Part shown: positions 1 to 6,601 of the stretch, in pieces | Layout: every line of letters begins with the position of its first letter | Position numbering within the stretch: position 1 is the first letter of the stretch | NCBI GenBank assembly: GCA_934339215.1 | Contig: CAKRHU010000072.1 | Span: 1 to 7,560, forward strand | DNA from: an uncultured Lacticaseibacillus sp. | GTDB taxonomy: Bacteria > Bacillota > Bacilli > Lactobacillales > Lactobacillaceae | DNA: 7,560 nt | Reading direction: 5' to 3' | Notes under the pieces: generated by a model | Seen by the model: the letters and a program-made list of their open reading frames with translations, nothing else | Told to the model about the DNA's origin: nothing | Databases searched by the model: none | Position numbers and translations under genes: made by a program

Positions 1-340
1 ACAGCCCATTTCGTTCGAGCATGGCAGTGGCAGCACTTTGATCCTTGGCTGCTTTCATCAAGGTGCTCATTTTTGTATTGGTGATTGCCGTAGTCGCCGT
101 ATCAATGGCGGCGTCAGTAGTTGCATCGCCGGTTTTTTGTGCATTGAGTTGACTGACTAAAGCAGATTTAACGGCTTTGTCTGCCGGTGTATCATTACCG
201 CCAGACACGTTGCGCATGGTATTGTTGAATTGTGGGAAAAATACGACCCCTAAGCCGCAAATGGCCACGAGGATCAAAACCGTGATTAAAATCCGGCGAC
301 CCCAGTGTTTTTTTCGAAGGCGTTGACGTCTGCGCTGCAT
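1..340 (-). CDS. Unrecognised single-pass membrane-anchored protein, N-terminal part (runs off left edge)
   Basis: An open frame on the minus strand starts at ATG 340-338 and stays open for 113 codons to the window edge, so only the N-terminus is seen. A good ribosome binding site (GGGAG, at 352-348) lies 7 nt before the start, which fixes the start. The protein opens with a strongly basic stretch (MQRRRQRLRKKHWGRR), then one hydrophobic segment at about residues 17-35, then a polar region rich in Ala, Thr, Asp, Asn and Lys. This suggests a cytoplasmic N-terminus with the rest outside the cell, either anchored or with a signal-peptide-like leader. I do not recognise the family and assign no function. 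It is divergent from the LTA-anchor genes across a 214-bp gap. A TATAAA that could be its -10 lies on the minus strand near 400, but no good -35 goes with it. Confidence 0.8.
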   Translation of the reverse strand, partial: MQRRRQRLRKKHWGRRILITVLILVAICGLGVVFFPQFNNTMRNVSGGNDTPADKAVKSALVSQLNAQKTGDATTDAAIDTATTAITNTKMSTLMKAAKDQSAATAMLERNGL

Positions 341-468
341 GTGATCACTCCCTTTGGCTCCATGATGCCATGAATTGGTGACTAAAGTGTGAAGACAGCG
401 TGACTTTATAGAATTGTTAAAATCGTAAATTGGGACTTCAGTAGGATTAGTCAGCGGCAAAAAACTGG

Positions 469-520
469 TACAATGTTGTGCAGTGAGTCACTTTGCGCAT
501 ATGCTTTGGTAAGCTATACT
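469..520 (+). promoter_or_regulatory. Probable promoter(s) of the lafA operon
   Basis: The better candidate has TTGCGC at 493-498 and TATACT at 515-520, separated by 16 nt. This would start transcription near 527 and give a leader of about 28 nt before the lafA ATG. A second possible -10, TACAAT at 469-474, is preceded by TGG (extended -10). It has only a weak TAGTCA -35 with a short 15-nt spacer. Two tandem starts are possible. These are visual motif matches only. Confidence 0.55.
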
Positions 521-554
521 ATAGTTAACAACTGTGTCATTTGGAGGAAGCCTG

Positions 555-1736
555 ATGAATATCGGTATTTTTACAGATACATATTTTCCACAAGTCTCAG
601 GCGTTTCAACGTCGATCAAAACCTTGAAAGACGATTTGGAACGTAAGGGGCATACCGTTTACATTTTCACGACTTCAGACCCTCATGTCCCAGAAGAAGC
701 CGTTGAGCCGAATTTGTTTCGGTTTACCAGCGTCCCATTTGTGTCGTTTACTGATCGGCGCATTGCGGTGCGCGGATTGTTTCATGCTTACGCGGTGGCC
801 AAAGAACTGAAACTCGATATTGTTCACACCCAAACAGAATTTTCGATGGGCTACATCGGCAAATTCGTGGCGCGACAATTAAAAATTCCAGTGGTCCACA
901 CTTACCACACCATGTATGAAGACTATTTACATTATGTGATGAACGGTCATTTATTGCGGCCATATCATGTGCGCCAGTTTATGCGGGCTTATTTGTATCA
1001 TGTGGCAGGCGTGGTTTGTCCGAGCGAACGCACGGCAGATTCGCTTGAAGGCTATGGCATCACGACGCCTAAAGTGATCATTCCAACCGGGGTGGACTTG
1101 ACGCAATTTGCTGCGGCGAAAAATCCCAATTTGCGCGAGGAACTCGGCTTAGCCGATGTTCCTGTACTGTTATCCTTAAGTCGCGTGGCCTATGAAAAAC
1201 GCATCGATCGCGTCGTTGGGGCAATGCCTGCCATTTTGGCGCAAAAACCGGATACAGTATTAGTTGTCGTCGGTGATGGCCCGGCGAAAGCGGACTTAGA
1301 AGCGCAGGCAAAAAGCCTTGGGATACAGGACCATGTGCGCTTTACTGGCGAAGTCGATCATGATGATATTGCGGATTATTATCGCGCCGCCGATGTGTTT
1401 GTGTCGGCCAGTGATTCCGAATCGCAAGGGCTGACTTATATTGAAGCATTAGCAGCCGGTCGTAAAGTCGTCGCTTTTGCTGGTGAGTACACCCAAAGCT
1501 TGTTGGATGATCCAGCCATCGGGACAACATTTACCACTGATGCGGAAATGGTGTCCCAATGTGTCCAATATCTTAAGCATCCACAAGCCTTTGATGATCC
1601 TAAGCCGCGCGAAAGCAAACTGCAGGCAATTTCTGCAGATCAATTCGGGGATGCAGTATTGGCTTTTTACCAACAAGCCATTGCGACACAACTCACCGAT
1701 GACCAAGAAGATGGGCCACAAGAAGCCAAGGGGTAA
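555..1736 (+). CDS. lafA: 1,2-diacylglycerol 3-glucosyltransferase (glycolipid anchor of LTA, first step), GT4 family
   Basis: This 393-aa GT-B fold glycosyltransferase should transfer glucose from UDP-glucose to diacylglycerol on the inner face of the membrane, giving monoglucosyl-DAG. It matches the LafA / enterococcal BgsB type. The N-terminal acceptor side has GIFTDTYFPQVSGV (4-17), VHTQTEFSMG (90-99) and HTYHTMYEDYLHY (115-127). The C-terminal nucleotide-sugar side has PTGVDL (177-182), SLSRVAYEKRID (207-218), a GDGP turn (240-243) and the EX7E motif with E289 and E297 (ESQGLTYIE). The frame extends upstream to a GTG at 534, but ATG 555 is preferred because GGAGG at 543-547 sits 7 nt before it and the family begins MNIGIFTDTY. 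The acidic tail (about 381-393) is likely disordered. lafB begins 2 nt after the stop. The sugar is inferred from the family and the neighbours, not read from the sequence. Confidence 0.92.
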   Translation: MNIGIFTDTYFPQVSGVSTSIKTLKDDLERKGHTVYIFTTSDPHVPEEAVEPNLFRFTSVPFVSFTDRRIAVRGLFHAYAVAKELKLDIVHTQTEFSMGYIGKFVARQLKIPVVHTYHTMYEDYLHYVMNGHLLRPYHVRQFMRAYLYHVAGVVCPSERTADSLEGYGITTPKVIIPTGVDLTQFAAAKNPNLREELGLADVPVLLSLSRVAYEKRIDRVVGAMPAILAQKPDTVLVVVGDGPAKADLEAQAKSLGIQDHVRFTGEVDHDDIADYYRAADVFVSASDSESQGLTYIEALAAGRKVVAFAGEYTQSLLDDPAIGTTFTTDAEMVSQCVQYLKHPQAFDDPKPRESKLQAISADQFGDAVLAFYQQAIATQLTDDQEDGPQEAKG

Positions 1737-1738
1737 CC

Positions 1739-2761
1739 ATGATCGACATCCACATGTTCAGTTCTGCAGATAAAGTCGCCGGCCAAGGGGTAGGGGCGGT
1801 GTACACCGAATTATTGGATCTGCTGAAGCAATATTTACCCAACGAATTTAACATCAGTATCAATGACTATTCACCTAGTGTCATCAGCCATTATCACACC
1901 ATCGACCCGGCGTTTTTCGCGTCAACGTTTTCCAAAAGGCGCGGGCGCAAAATCGGCTATGTGCATTTCTTACCAGATACCTTGGATCAATCGTTGACGT
2001 TACCAAAACCGGCGCGTTGGACCCTAGATAAGTATGTCGTGGCTTTTTATAAGCGGATGGATACGTTGGTGGTGGTGAACCCGAACTTTATTCCGCGCTT
2101 GGCTGAATATGGCATCGACCCGAAAAAAGTCACTTACATTCCAAACTTTGTGTCGCGGCAGACGTTTTATCCCGAAACAGCCGAGAACAAAGCGATTTTG
2201 CGGACGAAATATGGCATCAAACAAGATGACTTTGTGGTGTTTGGCGCCGGCCAAGTGCAAGATCGCAAAGGCGTTGATGATTTCATCGCCTTGGCCAAAC
2301 GCAATCCCGACATGCGCTTTATTTGGGCTGGCGGTTTTTCCTTTGGGATGATCACCAACGGCTATGATCATTTGAAGTCGGCGGTGGCCAATGCGCCAGA
2401 GAATTTGACTTTTACTGGGATCGTACCGCGTGAAGAAATGGTCGATTATTACAATATTGCCGATTGTTTCTTATTGCCGTCATTTGAGGAATTGTTCCCG
2501 ATGGCAGTGCTTGAAGCCTTTTCCACGGAAACCCCAGTGATGGTGCGCGCGCTTGATTTGTATGACACCATTATTGAACCTTATGCGATAGAGGCTTCCG
2601 ACGTGCAAGCAATGAACCAAATGTTGCATGAACTGCGGGATCATCCTGAAATGCAACAAGCCTATACTGAAAAATCAAAAGCAGCGGCACAAGAATATTC
2701 ACAAGCCCGTTTGGCCCGTGTGTGGGAGCGATTCTACCGCGAGCAAGCGGCATTGGTGTAA
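1739..2761 (+). CDS. lafB: Glycolipid glycosyltransferase adding the second hexose to glucosyl-DAG (LafB/BgsA type), GT4 family
   Basis: This 340-aa GT-B glycosyltransferase is likely to extend monoglucosyl-diacylglycerol to a dihexosyl-DAG, the membrane anchor of LTA. In Listeria and lactobacilli the second sugar is usually galactose, and in enterococci it is glucose. The sequence does not tell me which applies here. Visible features are the N-terminal glycine loop GQGVG (15-19), YVHFLPDT (74-81), VVVNPNFIPRLAEYGI (111-126), YIPNFVS (133-139), the start of the donor domain at FGAGQVQDRKGVDDF (168-182), and the EX7E motif E251-E259 (EELFPMAVLE). The ATG lies 2 nt after the lafA stop, and its AAGGGG ribosome binding site (1728-1733) is inside the end of lafA. 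Translation of the two genes is therefore probably coupled. No membrane span is seen, so peripheral membrane attachment is expected. Confidence 0.9.
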   Translation: MIDIHMFSSADKVAGQGVGAVYTELLDLLKQYLPNEFNISINDYSPSVISHYHTIDPAFFASTFSKRRGRKIGYVHFLPDTLDQSLTLPKPARWTLDKYVVAFYKRMDTLVVVNPNFIPRLAEYGIDPKKVTYIPNFVSRQTFYPETAENKAILRTKYGIKQDDFVVFGAGQVQDRKGVDDFIALAKRNPDMRFIWAGGFSFGMITNGYDHLKSAVANAPENLTFTGIVPREEMVDYYNIADCFLLPSFEELFPMAVLEAFSTETPVMVRALDLYDTIIEPYAIEASDVQAMNQMLHELRDHPEMQQAYTEKSKAAAQEYSQARLARVWERFYREQAALV

Positions 2762-2764
2762 AAA

Positions 2765-3799
2765 ATGAGTCGAAAAAATCGTTGGGCCGTGTTGATCATG
2801 GTCGCCATTGGTGTGGCGATTTTCGCCTGGGAAATGAAAGGTCTCAATTTCCAGCAAGTATGGCACACCCTAAACCACATGCAACTGCAATGGTTGCTGG
2901 TGGCATTATTGGTGATGGTCGGCTCTTGGGTGGTCGAAAGTTTCGTGGTCAAGGTGTTTGTGGAGCATCAAGGCGAACACTTGAGTTTTCAAGCGGCGTT
3001 TCGTGTGCCGTTGGTCGAACAACTCTTCAACAACATCACGCCTTTTGCCTCAGGTGGCCAACCTGCCCAGTTGGTGGCGTTGATGCAAGCCGGCGTTGAA
3101 GGCGGCCGAGCCAGCTCTGTTTTATTGATGAAATTCGTCGTGTATCAGTTTATGGTGCTGATCAATTTCGTCTTGACCATCATCATCGGCTTTAACCGAG
3201 TGGCGACGCATTTTGGGGCACTGGCTTGGCTGATCGTGTTTGGTTTGGTCATTCACGTGGTGGTGATCATCGGCTTGCTTTTGGTGATGTATCAATATCA
3301 TTTCACCAAGCGGCTGGTGTCTGGGGTCGTGTGGTTGTGTGGCCGCTTTGTCGGCGAAGCCAAAATGCTGCGCTGGCAACAAAACATGGATGAAAAAATT
3401 GACACCTTTTATGCCGAAAGTCTGCATCTCAAACAAGAGAAGAAAAAAGTGCTTAAGGCTGCTGGACTGACTTTGATCCAGCTGTTGATGTACTATTCAG
3501 TGCCATATTTCGTGTTGCTGAGTTTTGGCCTGGGCAAAGTCGATTTGGTCACGGTGATGGTGTCACATGTGATGATTGTCATGATCGTGTCACTGTTTCC
3601 CATTCCTGGTGGGACTGGCGGGGCAGAGCTGTCATTTAAGACCTTGTTTGCGAGTTTTGTGGCGACCCCATCACAATTAGTGTTGGCGATGTTGTTGTGG
3701 CGTTTGTTGACCTATTATTTGGGGATGGTATTTGGTATCGGGGCGTTAGCGGTGCCGGCCAAGCGCATGAAACAACTTGAGAACGCTAAAAAAATTTGA
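2765..3799 (+). CDS. Flippase-like integral membrane protein, UPF0104 / LPG_synthase_TM family (PF03706)
   Basis: This 344-aa multi-pass membrane protein has hydrophobic segments at roughly 7-22, 42-66, 117-142, 152-177, 232-256, 262-281 and 303-333. Family hallmarks are NNITPFASGGQPAQLVAL (89-106) near the start and FPIPGGTGGAE (278-288) near the end. The family is homologous to the membrane (flippase) half of MprF, but there is no C-terminal lysyl-transferase domain, so it should not itself aminoacylate lipids. A charged cytoplasmic loop lies near 195-231 (QEKKKVLK). It starts 3 nt after the lafB stop. I see no clear Shine-Dalgarno sequence upstream (the region reads GCATTGGTGTAAAA), so expression probably depends on reinitiation after lafB. 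Its place in the operon suggests a role in moving or handling the LTA glycolipid anchor. That role is inference; the biochemical function of such stand-alone proteins is mostly unknown. Confidence 0.9.
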   Translation: MSRKNRWAVLIMVAIGVAIFAWEMKGLNFQQVWHTLNHMQLQWLLVALLVMVGSWVVESFVVKVFVEHQGEHLSFQAAFRVPLVEQLFNNITPFASGGQPAQLVALMQAGVEGGRASSVLLMKFVVYQFMVLINFVLTIIIGFNRVATHFGALAWLIVFGLVIHVVVIIGLLLVMYQYHFTKRLVSGVVWLCGRFVGEAKMLRWQQNMDEKIDTFYAESLHLKQEKKKVLKAAGLTLIQLLMYYSVPYFVLLSFGLGKVDLVTVMVSHVMIVMIVSLFPIPGGTGGAELSFKTLFASFVATPSQLVLAMLLWRLLTYYLGMVFGIGALAVPAKRMKQLENAKKI

Positions 3800-3805
3800 T
3801 TTTCA

Positions 3806-3835
3806 TAGTCACAGTGGGCCATTTTATGGTACGCT
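3806..3835 (+). promoter_or_regulatory. Possible internal promoter for the ykuJ-like gene (extended -10)
   Basis: TGG immediately precedes TACGCT (3830-3835), giving an extended -10. TAGTCA at 3806-3811 matches the -35 consensus at 4 of 6 positions with an 18-nt spacer. Transcription would start near 3842, about 25 nt ahead of the ATG. No terminator separates this gene from the one upstream, so readthrough from the lafA operon is also likely. Confidence 0.4.
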
Positions 3836-3866
3836 ATCACAGAAGTACAGGAAGGGGGCCGTTGGT

Positions 3867-4100
3867 ATGAAGAGCTCACAATTAGTTGCGATCATCAAAC
3901 GCTTAGAAGCGATGCAAGAAGCAACCGATGGCGAAGTGCAATCACGGCGTTTCGAAAAAGACGGTGTCGAAAAAGGTCTCGTCGAATATGACCCAAAGAC
4001 TGAAACCTATACCCTAGAAGAAATGGATCATCACCAAAAGTTTGACTTCGATGACATCGATCTCACGGCGATGGAAATTTATGATCTACTAGGTGACTAG
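3867..4100 (+). CDS. ykuJ: Small YkuJ-family protein (DUF1797)
   Basis: This is a 77-aa soluble protein. Its ends and spacing match the Bacillus YkuJ family: an N-terminal helix (SQLVAIIKRLEAMQE), a central strand region with an RRFEKDGVEKGLVEYD core, and a conserved C-terminus FDFDDIDLTAMEIYDLL (about 59-75). The frame is open upstream to 3777, inside the previous gene, but ATG 3867 is chosen. It has a purine-rich GAAGGGGG ribosome binding site at 3851-3858, and starting there gives the usual family length of about 79 aa. The protein is acidic with no signal peptide or membrane span. The molecular function of the family is unknown. It lies 67 nt after the flippase-like gene and directly before a terminator, so it is the last gene of this unit. 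Confidence 0.85.
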   Translation: MKSSQLVAIIKRLEAMQEATDGEVQSRRFEKDGVEKGLVEYDPKTETYTLEEMDHHQKFDFDDIDLTAMEIYDLLGD

Positions 4101-4112
4101 TAGTCAGTTTGT

Positions 4113-4139
4113 AAGTCCCGCGGCTGTGGGGCTTTTTTT
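4113..4139 (+). terminator. Rho-independent terminator after the ykuJ-like gene
   Basis: A 9-bp stem pairs 4113-4121 (AAGTCCCGC) with 4126-4134 (GTGGGGCTT). It includes two G-U pairs and has the loop GGCT. A run of seven T (4133-4139) overlaps the stem end. It sits 12 nt after the stop codon and closes the lafA-lafB-UPF0104-ykuJ unit. Confidence 0.85.
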
Positions 4140-4140
4140 G

Positions 4141-4272
4141 TGCCCAGCGCTTTTCAAAGCGGGTTTAGTGGTCCGGGTAGCCTAGCTTAAGAATTTGAGC
4201 TGAGTTTTGGCTAGGATTCTTAAGCGTAGCTAGCCGTGACCGCGTTGCTTTGAAAGGCGCGACGATGCCCAG
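4141..4272. repeat. 114-bp imperfect palindrome bracketed by TGCCCAG direct repeats
   Basis: Positions 4147-4260 form one long imperfect inverted repeat centred near 4205. The outer arms GCGCTTTTCAAAGC (4147-4160) and GCTTTGAAAGGCGC (4247-4260) are complementary at 13 of 14 positions. Further in, GTGGTC pairs with GACCGC, and CTTAAGAAT pairs with ATTCTTAAG. The stem then continues with G-U pairs to a 7-nt loop GAGTTTT (4202-4208). TGCCCAG occurs at 4141-4147, touching the left end, and again at 4266-4272, 5 nt past the right end. There is no coding capacity. As RNA it would fold into a long hairpin with small bulges. It could be a dispersed intergenic palindrome (REP/RUP/MITE-like), an RNA-processing site or a structured 3' end. 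The sequence alone cannot decide. Confidence 0.75.
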
Positions 4273-4436
4273 TGCGTGACTCGTTGTTTTTCAAAACCAA
4301 TATTACATTTAGAAATACTTCAGCTTGGCTTGCATGAAAGGGCAATCTTCAGGACACCGGTTAACATTCAGTTAAAACCACGCATAATTGTGGCGATAAA
4401 TTGTGTTTTCTGTGGTGAATGTGTAGACTAACGGGT

Positions 4437-4446
4437 GTGATATAAT
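4437..4446 (+). promoter_or_regulatory. ltaS promoter (extended -10)
   Basis: A perfect TATAAT at 4441-4446 is preceded by TGA (4438-4440), making a TGn extended -10. No good -35 is found 16-18 nt upstream, which is common when an extended -10 is present. Initiation near 4453 would give a leader of about 33 nt. The GGAGG ribosome binding site at 4475-4479 lies 6 nt before the ltaS ATG. Confidence 0.75.
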
Positions 4447-4485
4447 GTTTTAATATTGACTATTTCAAATCAGTGGAGGATCACG

Positions 4486-6594
4486 ATGAAACATATCGGC
4501 AGTAAAATTCGAGGCTTTTTTGATTCGAGGCTCGGATTTTTTGTCCTCGCCATTGCATTGTTTTGGGCGAAAACCTACTGGGCATATCAAAATAAGTTCA
4601 ACCTTGGCGTCAAAGGCAGCATGCAAGACTTGCTGTTGGCGTTAAACCCAATTCCAACGACTTTATTGTTATTTGGGATCGCCTTATACATGCGCGGGCG
4701 CAAGTCATATATCGTGATGTTGATCATCGATGCGTTGACGTCGATTTGGCTGTTTGCCAATGTGTTGTATTATCGCGAATTCTCTGACTTTTTGACCTTT
4801 GCGTTGATCAAAGGCTCTGGCGCGGTGTCCAACAACTTGTCCAAAGGAATCTTCGGCATTATGCGGCCAAGCGACTGGTTCGCGTTCTTGGATCTGGCGA
4901 TTTTGATCATTTTGTTGGCGACGCATTTGATCCATATGGACTTACGCCCGATAAAAAAGCGCTTCGCTTTAGGGGTGTCGTTGTTGGCAGTTTTGCTGTT
5001 CGGGGCTAACTTAAGCATGGCGTACTCCGATCGCTCTGGCTTGTTGACGCGGACCTTTGATAATAACTATATCGTCAAATATTTAGGCTTGAATGCCTAT
5101 ACCGTCGTTGATGGCGTCAAAACCGCGCGCACCAGTGCGACTAAAGCCAATGCCAAGGCCTCGGATATCGACTCGGTATTGAACTACTTAAAGAAAAACC
5201 AAGTCGCCCCAAACGTCGAATACTCTGGAGTCGCTAAAGGCAAGAACGTCTTTATCATTCACTTGGAATCCTTCCAGCAATTTTTGATCGACTTTAAGTG
5301 GGATGGGCAAGAAGTCACGCCTAACCTCAACAAGTTGTACCATGAATCGGATACCTTGAGTTTTGACAACTTCTTCAACCAAGTCGGTCAAGGTAAAACC
5401 GCCGATGCGGAAATGATGTTGGAAAACTCCTTATTCGGGTTACCAGAAGGCTCCGCGATGGTGTCTGATGGGACTAGCAACACGTTCCAAGCTGCTCCTG
5501 CGATCATGGATCAAAATGGGTACACCACAGCAGCCGCTCACGGGGATGTGCCAAGTTTCTGGAATCGAGACAACACGTATAAGTCTTGGGGCTATGACTA
5601 CTTCTTTACCAAAAACTACTTCCAATCTGGCAAGAACTTCGACGTCGGCTACGGACTTAAAGACAAGATCTTTATGAAAGATGCCGCCGAGTATGTGGAA
5701 CAACTCCCACAACCGTTTTATGCCAAGTTGATCACCGTCACCAATCACTATCCGTATACGTTGGATAAGCAAAACCAAACCATCACCAAAACCGATACTG
5801 GGGATGACACGGTGGATGGTTATGTGCAAACGGCCAAGTACTTGGATCAATCCATCGGTGAATTCATGACGTGGTTGAAGCAATCTGGCTTAGACAAAAA
5901 CAGTATGGTCGTCTTTTACGGGGATCACTATGGGATCTCTGGCAACCATAAAAAAGCGGTCGCCAAATTACTGGGCAAGAAGTCCTTTGATGATTTCGAT
6001 AATGCGCAGTTCCAACGCGTCCCATTCATGATTCATATGGATGGCCTTAAAGGTGGCGTCAACCACACATATGGTGGGGAAATCGATGTCTTACCGACAC
6101 TGTTGAACCTGTTAGGGATCAAAGCCGATAACTATGTGCAATTTGGTTCAGATCTCTTGAGTTCGCAGCATTCGCAAACTGTGGCCTTCCGCAATGGCGA
6201 TTTTGTCACGCCGCAATATACCAAAGTCGGCAGTACCTATTACGATACGACCACTGGGAAAATCATCAAACATCTATCTGATGAACAAAAGGCGACCATT
6301 GATAAAGCCACCAACCAAGTCACGACCGAACTGAACTTGTCTGATCGCGTCTTAAATGAAGACTTGCTACGCTTCTACACGCCAAATGGCTTTATGAAAG
6401 TGGATAAGTCTGATTACTCCTATAACAAGAAGAAAGCTTTAGCCAAACTCAAAAAGGCGCAAAAGAAAGGCACGTCAGTCTTGGCGAAGAATAAAGGGGT
6501 GGCGATTCCATATGTCACCGACGCGCCAGAACTGGCCAAATCAGGCTCATCGAGTAGCTCCAGTAGCTTAAGCAGTAGTAGCAGTAGTAAATAA
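4486..6594 (+). CDS. ltaS: Lipoteichoic acid synthase (glycerol-phosphate polymerase)
   Basis: LtaS moves glycerol phosphate from phosphatidylglycerol onto the glycolipid anchor and then onto the growing chain, outside the membrane. The 702-aa protein has five N-terminal membrane spans (about 17-34, 48-69, 74-95, 131-150, 159-179), a linker, and an extracellular sulfatase-fold domain from about 250. Residues matching the S. aureus active site are visible: nucleophile T305 in GQGKT, metal ligands E261, D480 and H481 (YGDHYG), H421 (TNHYPY), and substrate-pocket W359 and R361 (FWNR). Most are offset by a constant +5. The linker carries AxA sites (ANA 221-223, AKA 223-225) where signal peptidase could release the domain. 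A C-terminal extension (about 620-702) is Lys-rich and ends in a serine run. A TTG start at 4456 is possible in frame, but ATG 4486 with GGAGG 6 nt upstream is chosen. It is monocistronic, between its own promoter and a strong terminator. Confidence 0.97.
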   Translation: MKHIGSKIRGFFDSRLGFFVLAIALFWAKTYWAYQNKFNLGVKGSMQDLLLALNPIPTTLLLFGIALYMRGRKSYIVMLIIDALTSIWLFANVLYYREFSDFLTFALIKGSGAVSNNLSKGIFGIMRPSDWFAFLDLAILIILLATHLIHMDLRPIKKRFALGVSLLAVLLFGANLSMAYSDRSGLLTRTFDNNYIVKYLGLNAYTVVDGVKTARTSATKANAKASDIDSVLNYLKKNQVAPNVEYSGVAKGKNVFIIHLESFQQFLIDFKWDGQEVTPNLNKLYHESDTLSFDNFFNQVGQGKTADAEMMLENSLFGLPEGSAMVSDGTSNTFQAAPAIMDQNGYTTAAAHGDVPSFWNRDNTYKSWGYDYFFTKNYFQSGKNFDVGYGLKDKIFMKDAAEYVEQLPQPFYAKLITVTNHYPYTLDKQNQTITKTDTGDDTVDGYVQTAKYLDQSIGEFMTWLKQSGLDKNSMVVFYGDHYGISGNHKKAVAKLLGKKSFDDFDNAQFQRVPFMIHMDGLKGGVNHTYGGEIDVLPTLLNLLGIKADNYVQFGSDLLSSQHSQTVAFRNGDFVTPQYTKVGSTYYDTTTGKIIKHLSDEQKATIDKATNQVTTELNLSDRVLNEDLLRFYTPNGFMKVDKSDYSYNKKKALAKLKKAQKKGTSVLAKNKGVAIPYVTDAPELAKSGSSSSSSSLSSSSSSK

Positions 6595-6601
6595 GACCTT
6601 T

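Noticed and set aside
675..963. Minus-strand open frames inside lafA
   Set aside because: They lie wholly opposite a clear glycosyltransferase with conserved motifs, lack ribosome binding sites and have no recognisable protein features. They are shadows of the real gene.
2722..3099. 125-codon plus-strand open frame across the lafB / flippase-like junction
   Set aside because: It overlaps the end of lafB and the start of the UPF0104 gene in another frame. Both of those frames have family motifs, so this one is a shadow.
3777..3866. Upstream extension of the YkuJ-like protein by 30 residues
   Set aside because: It would overlap the end of the previous gene without a ribosome binding site, and it exceeds the usual family length. 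The purine-rich ribosome binding site before 3867 decides the start.
4147..4260. Palindrome read as a transcription terminator or riboswitch
   Set aside because: There is no T tract after either arm, a proper terminator already lies at 4113-4139, and it is upstream of the ltaS transcription start, so it cannot be in the ltaS leader.
4378..4393. CCAC-N8-GTGG inverted repeat upstream of ltaS as an operator
   Set aside because: The arms are only 4 bp, with almost no symmetry between them. This is expected by chance.
4456..4485. TTG start extending LtaS by 10 residues
   Set aside because: It would lie only a few bases after the expected transcription start and has no ribosome binding site. ATG 4486 has GGAGG at the right distance.
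5440..5883. 147-codon minus-strand open frame inside ltaS
   Set aside because: It is opposite the LtaS catalytic domain containing W359, R361 and H421. The translation is not a recognisable protein and there is no promoter or ribosome binding site context.
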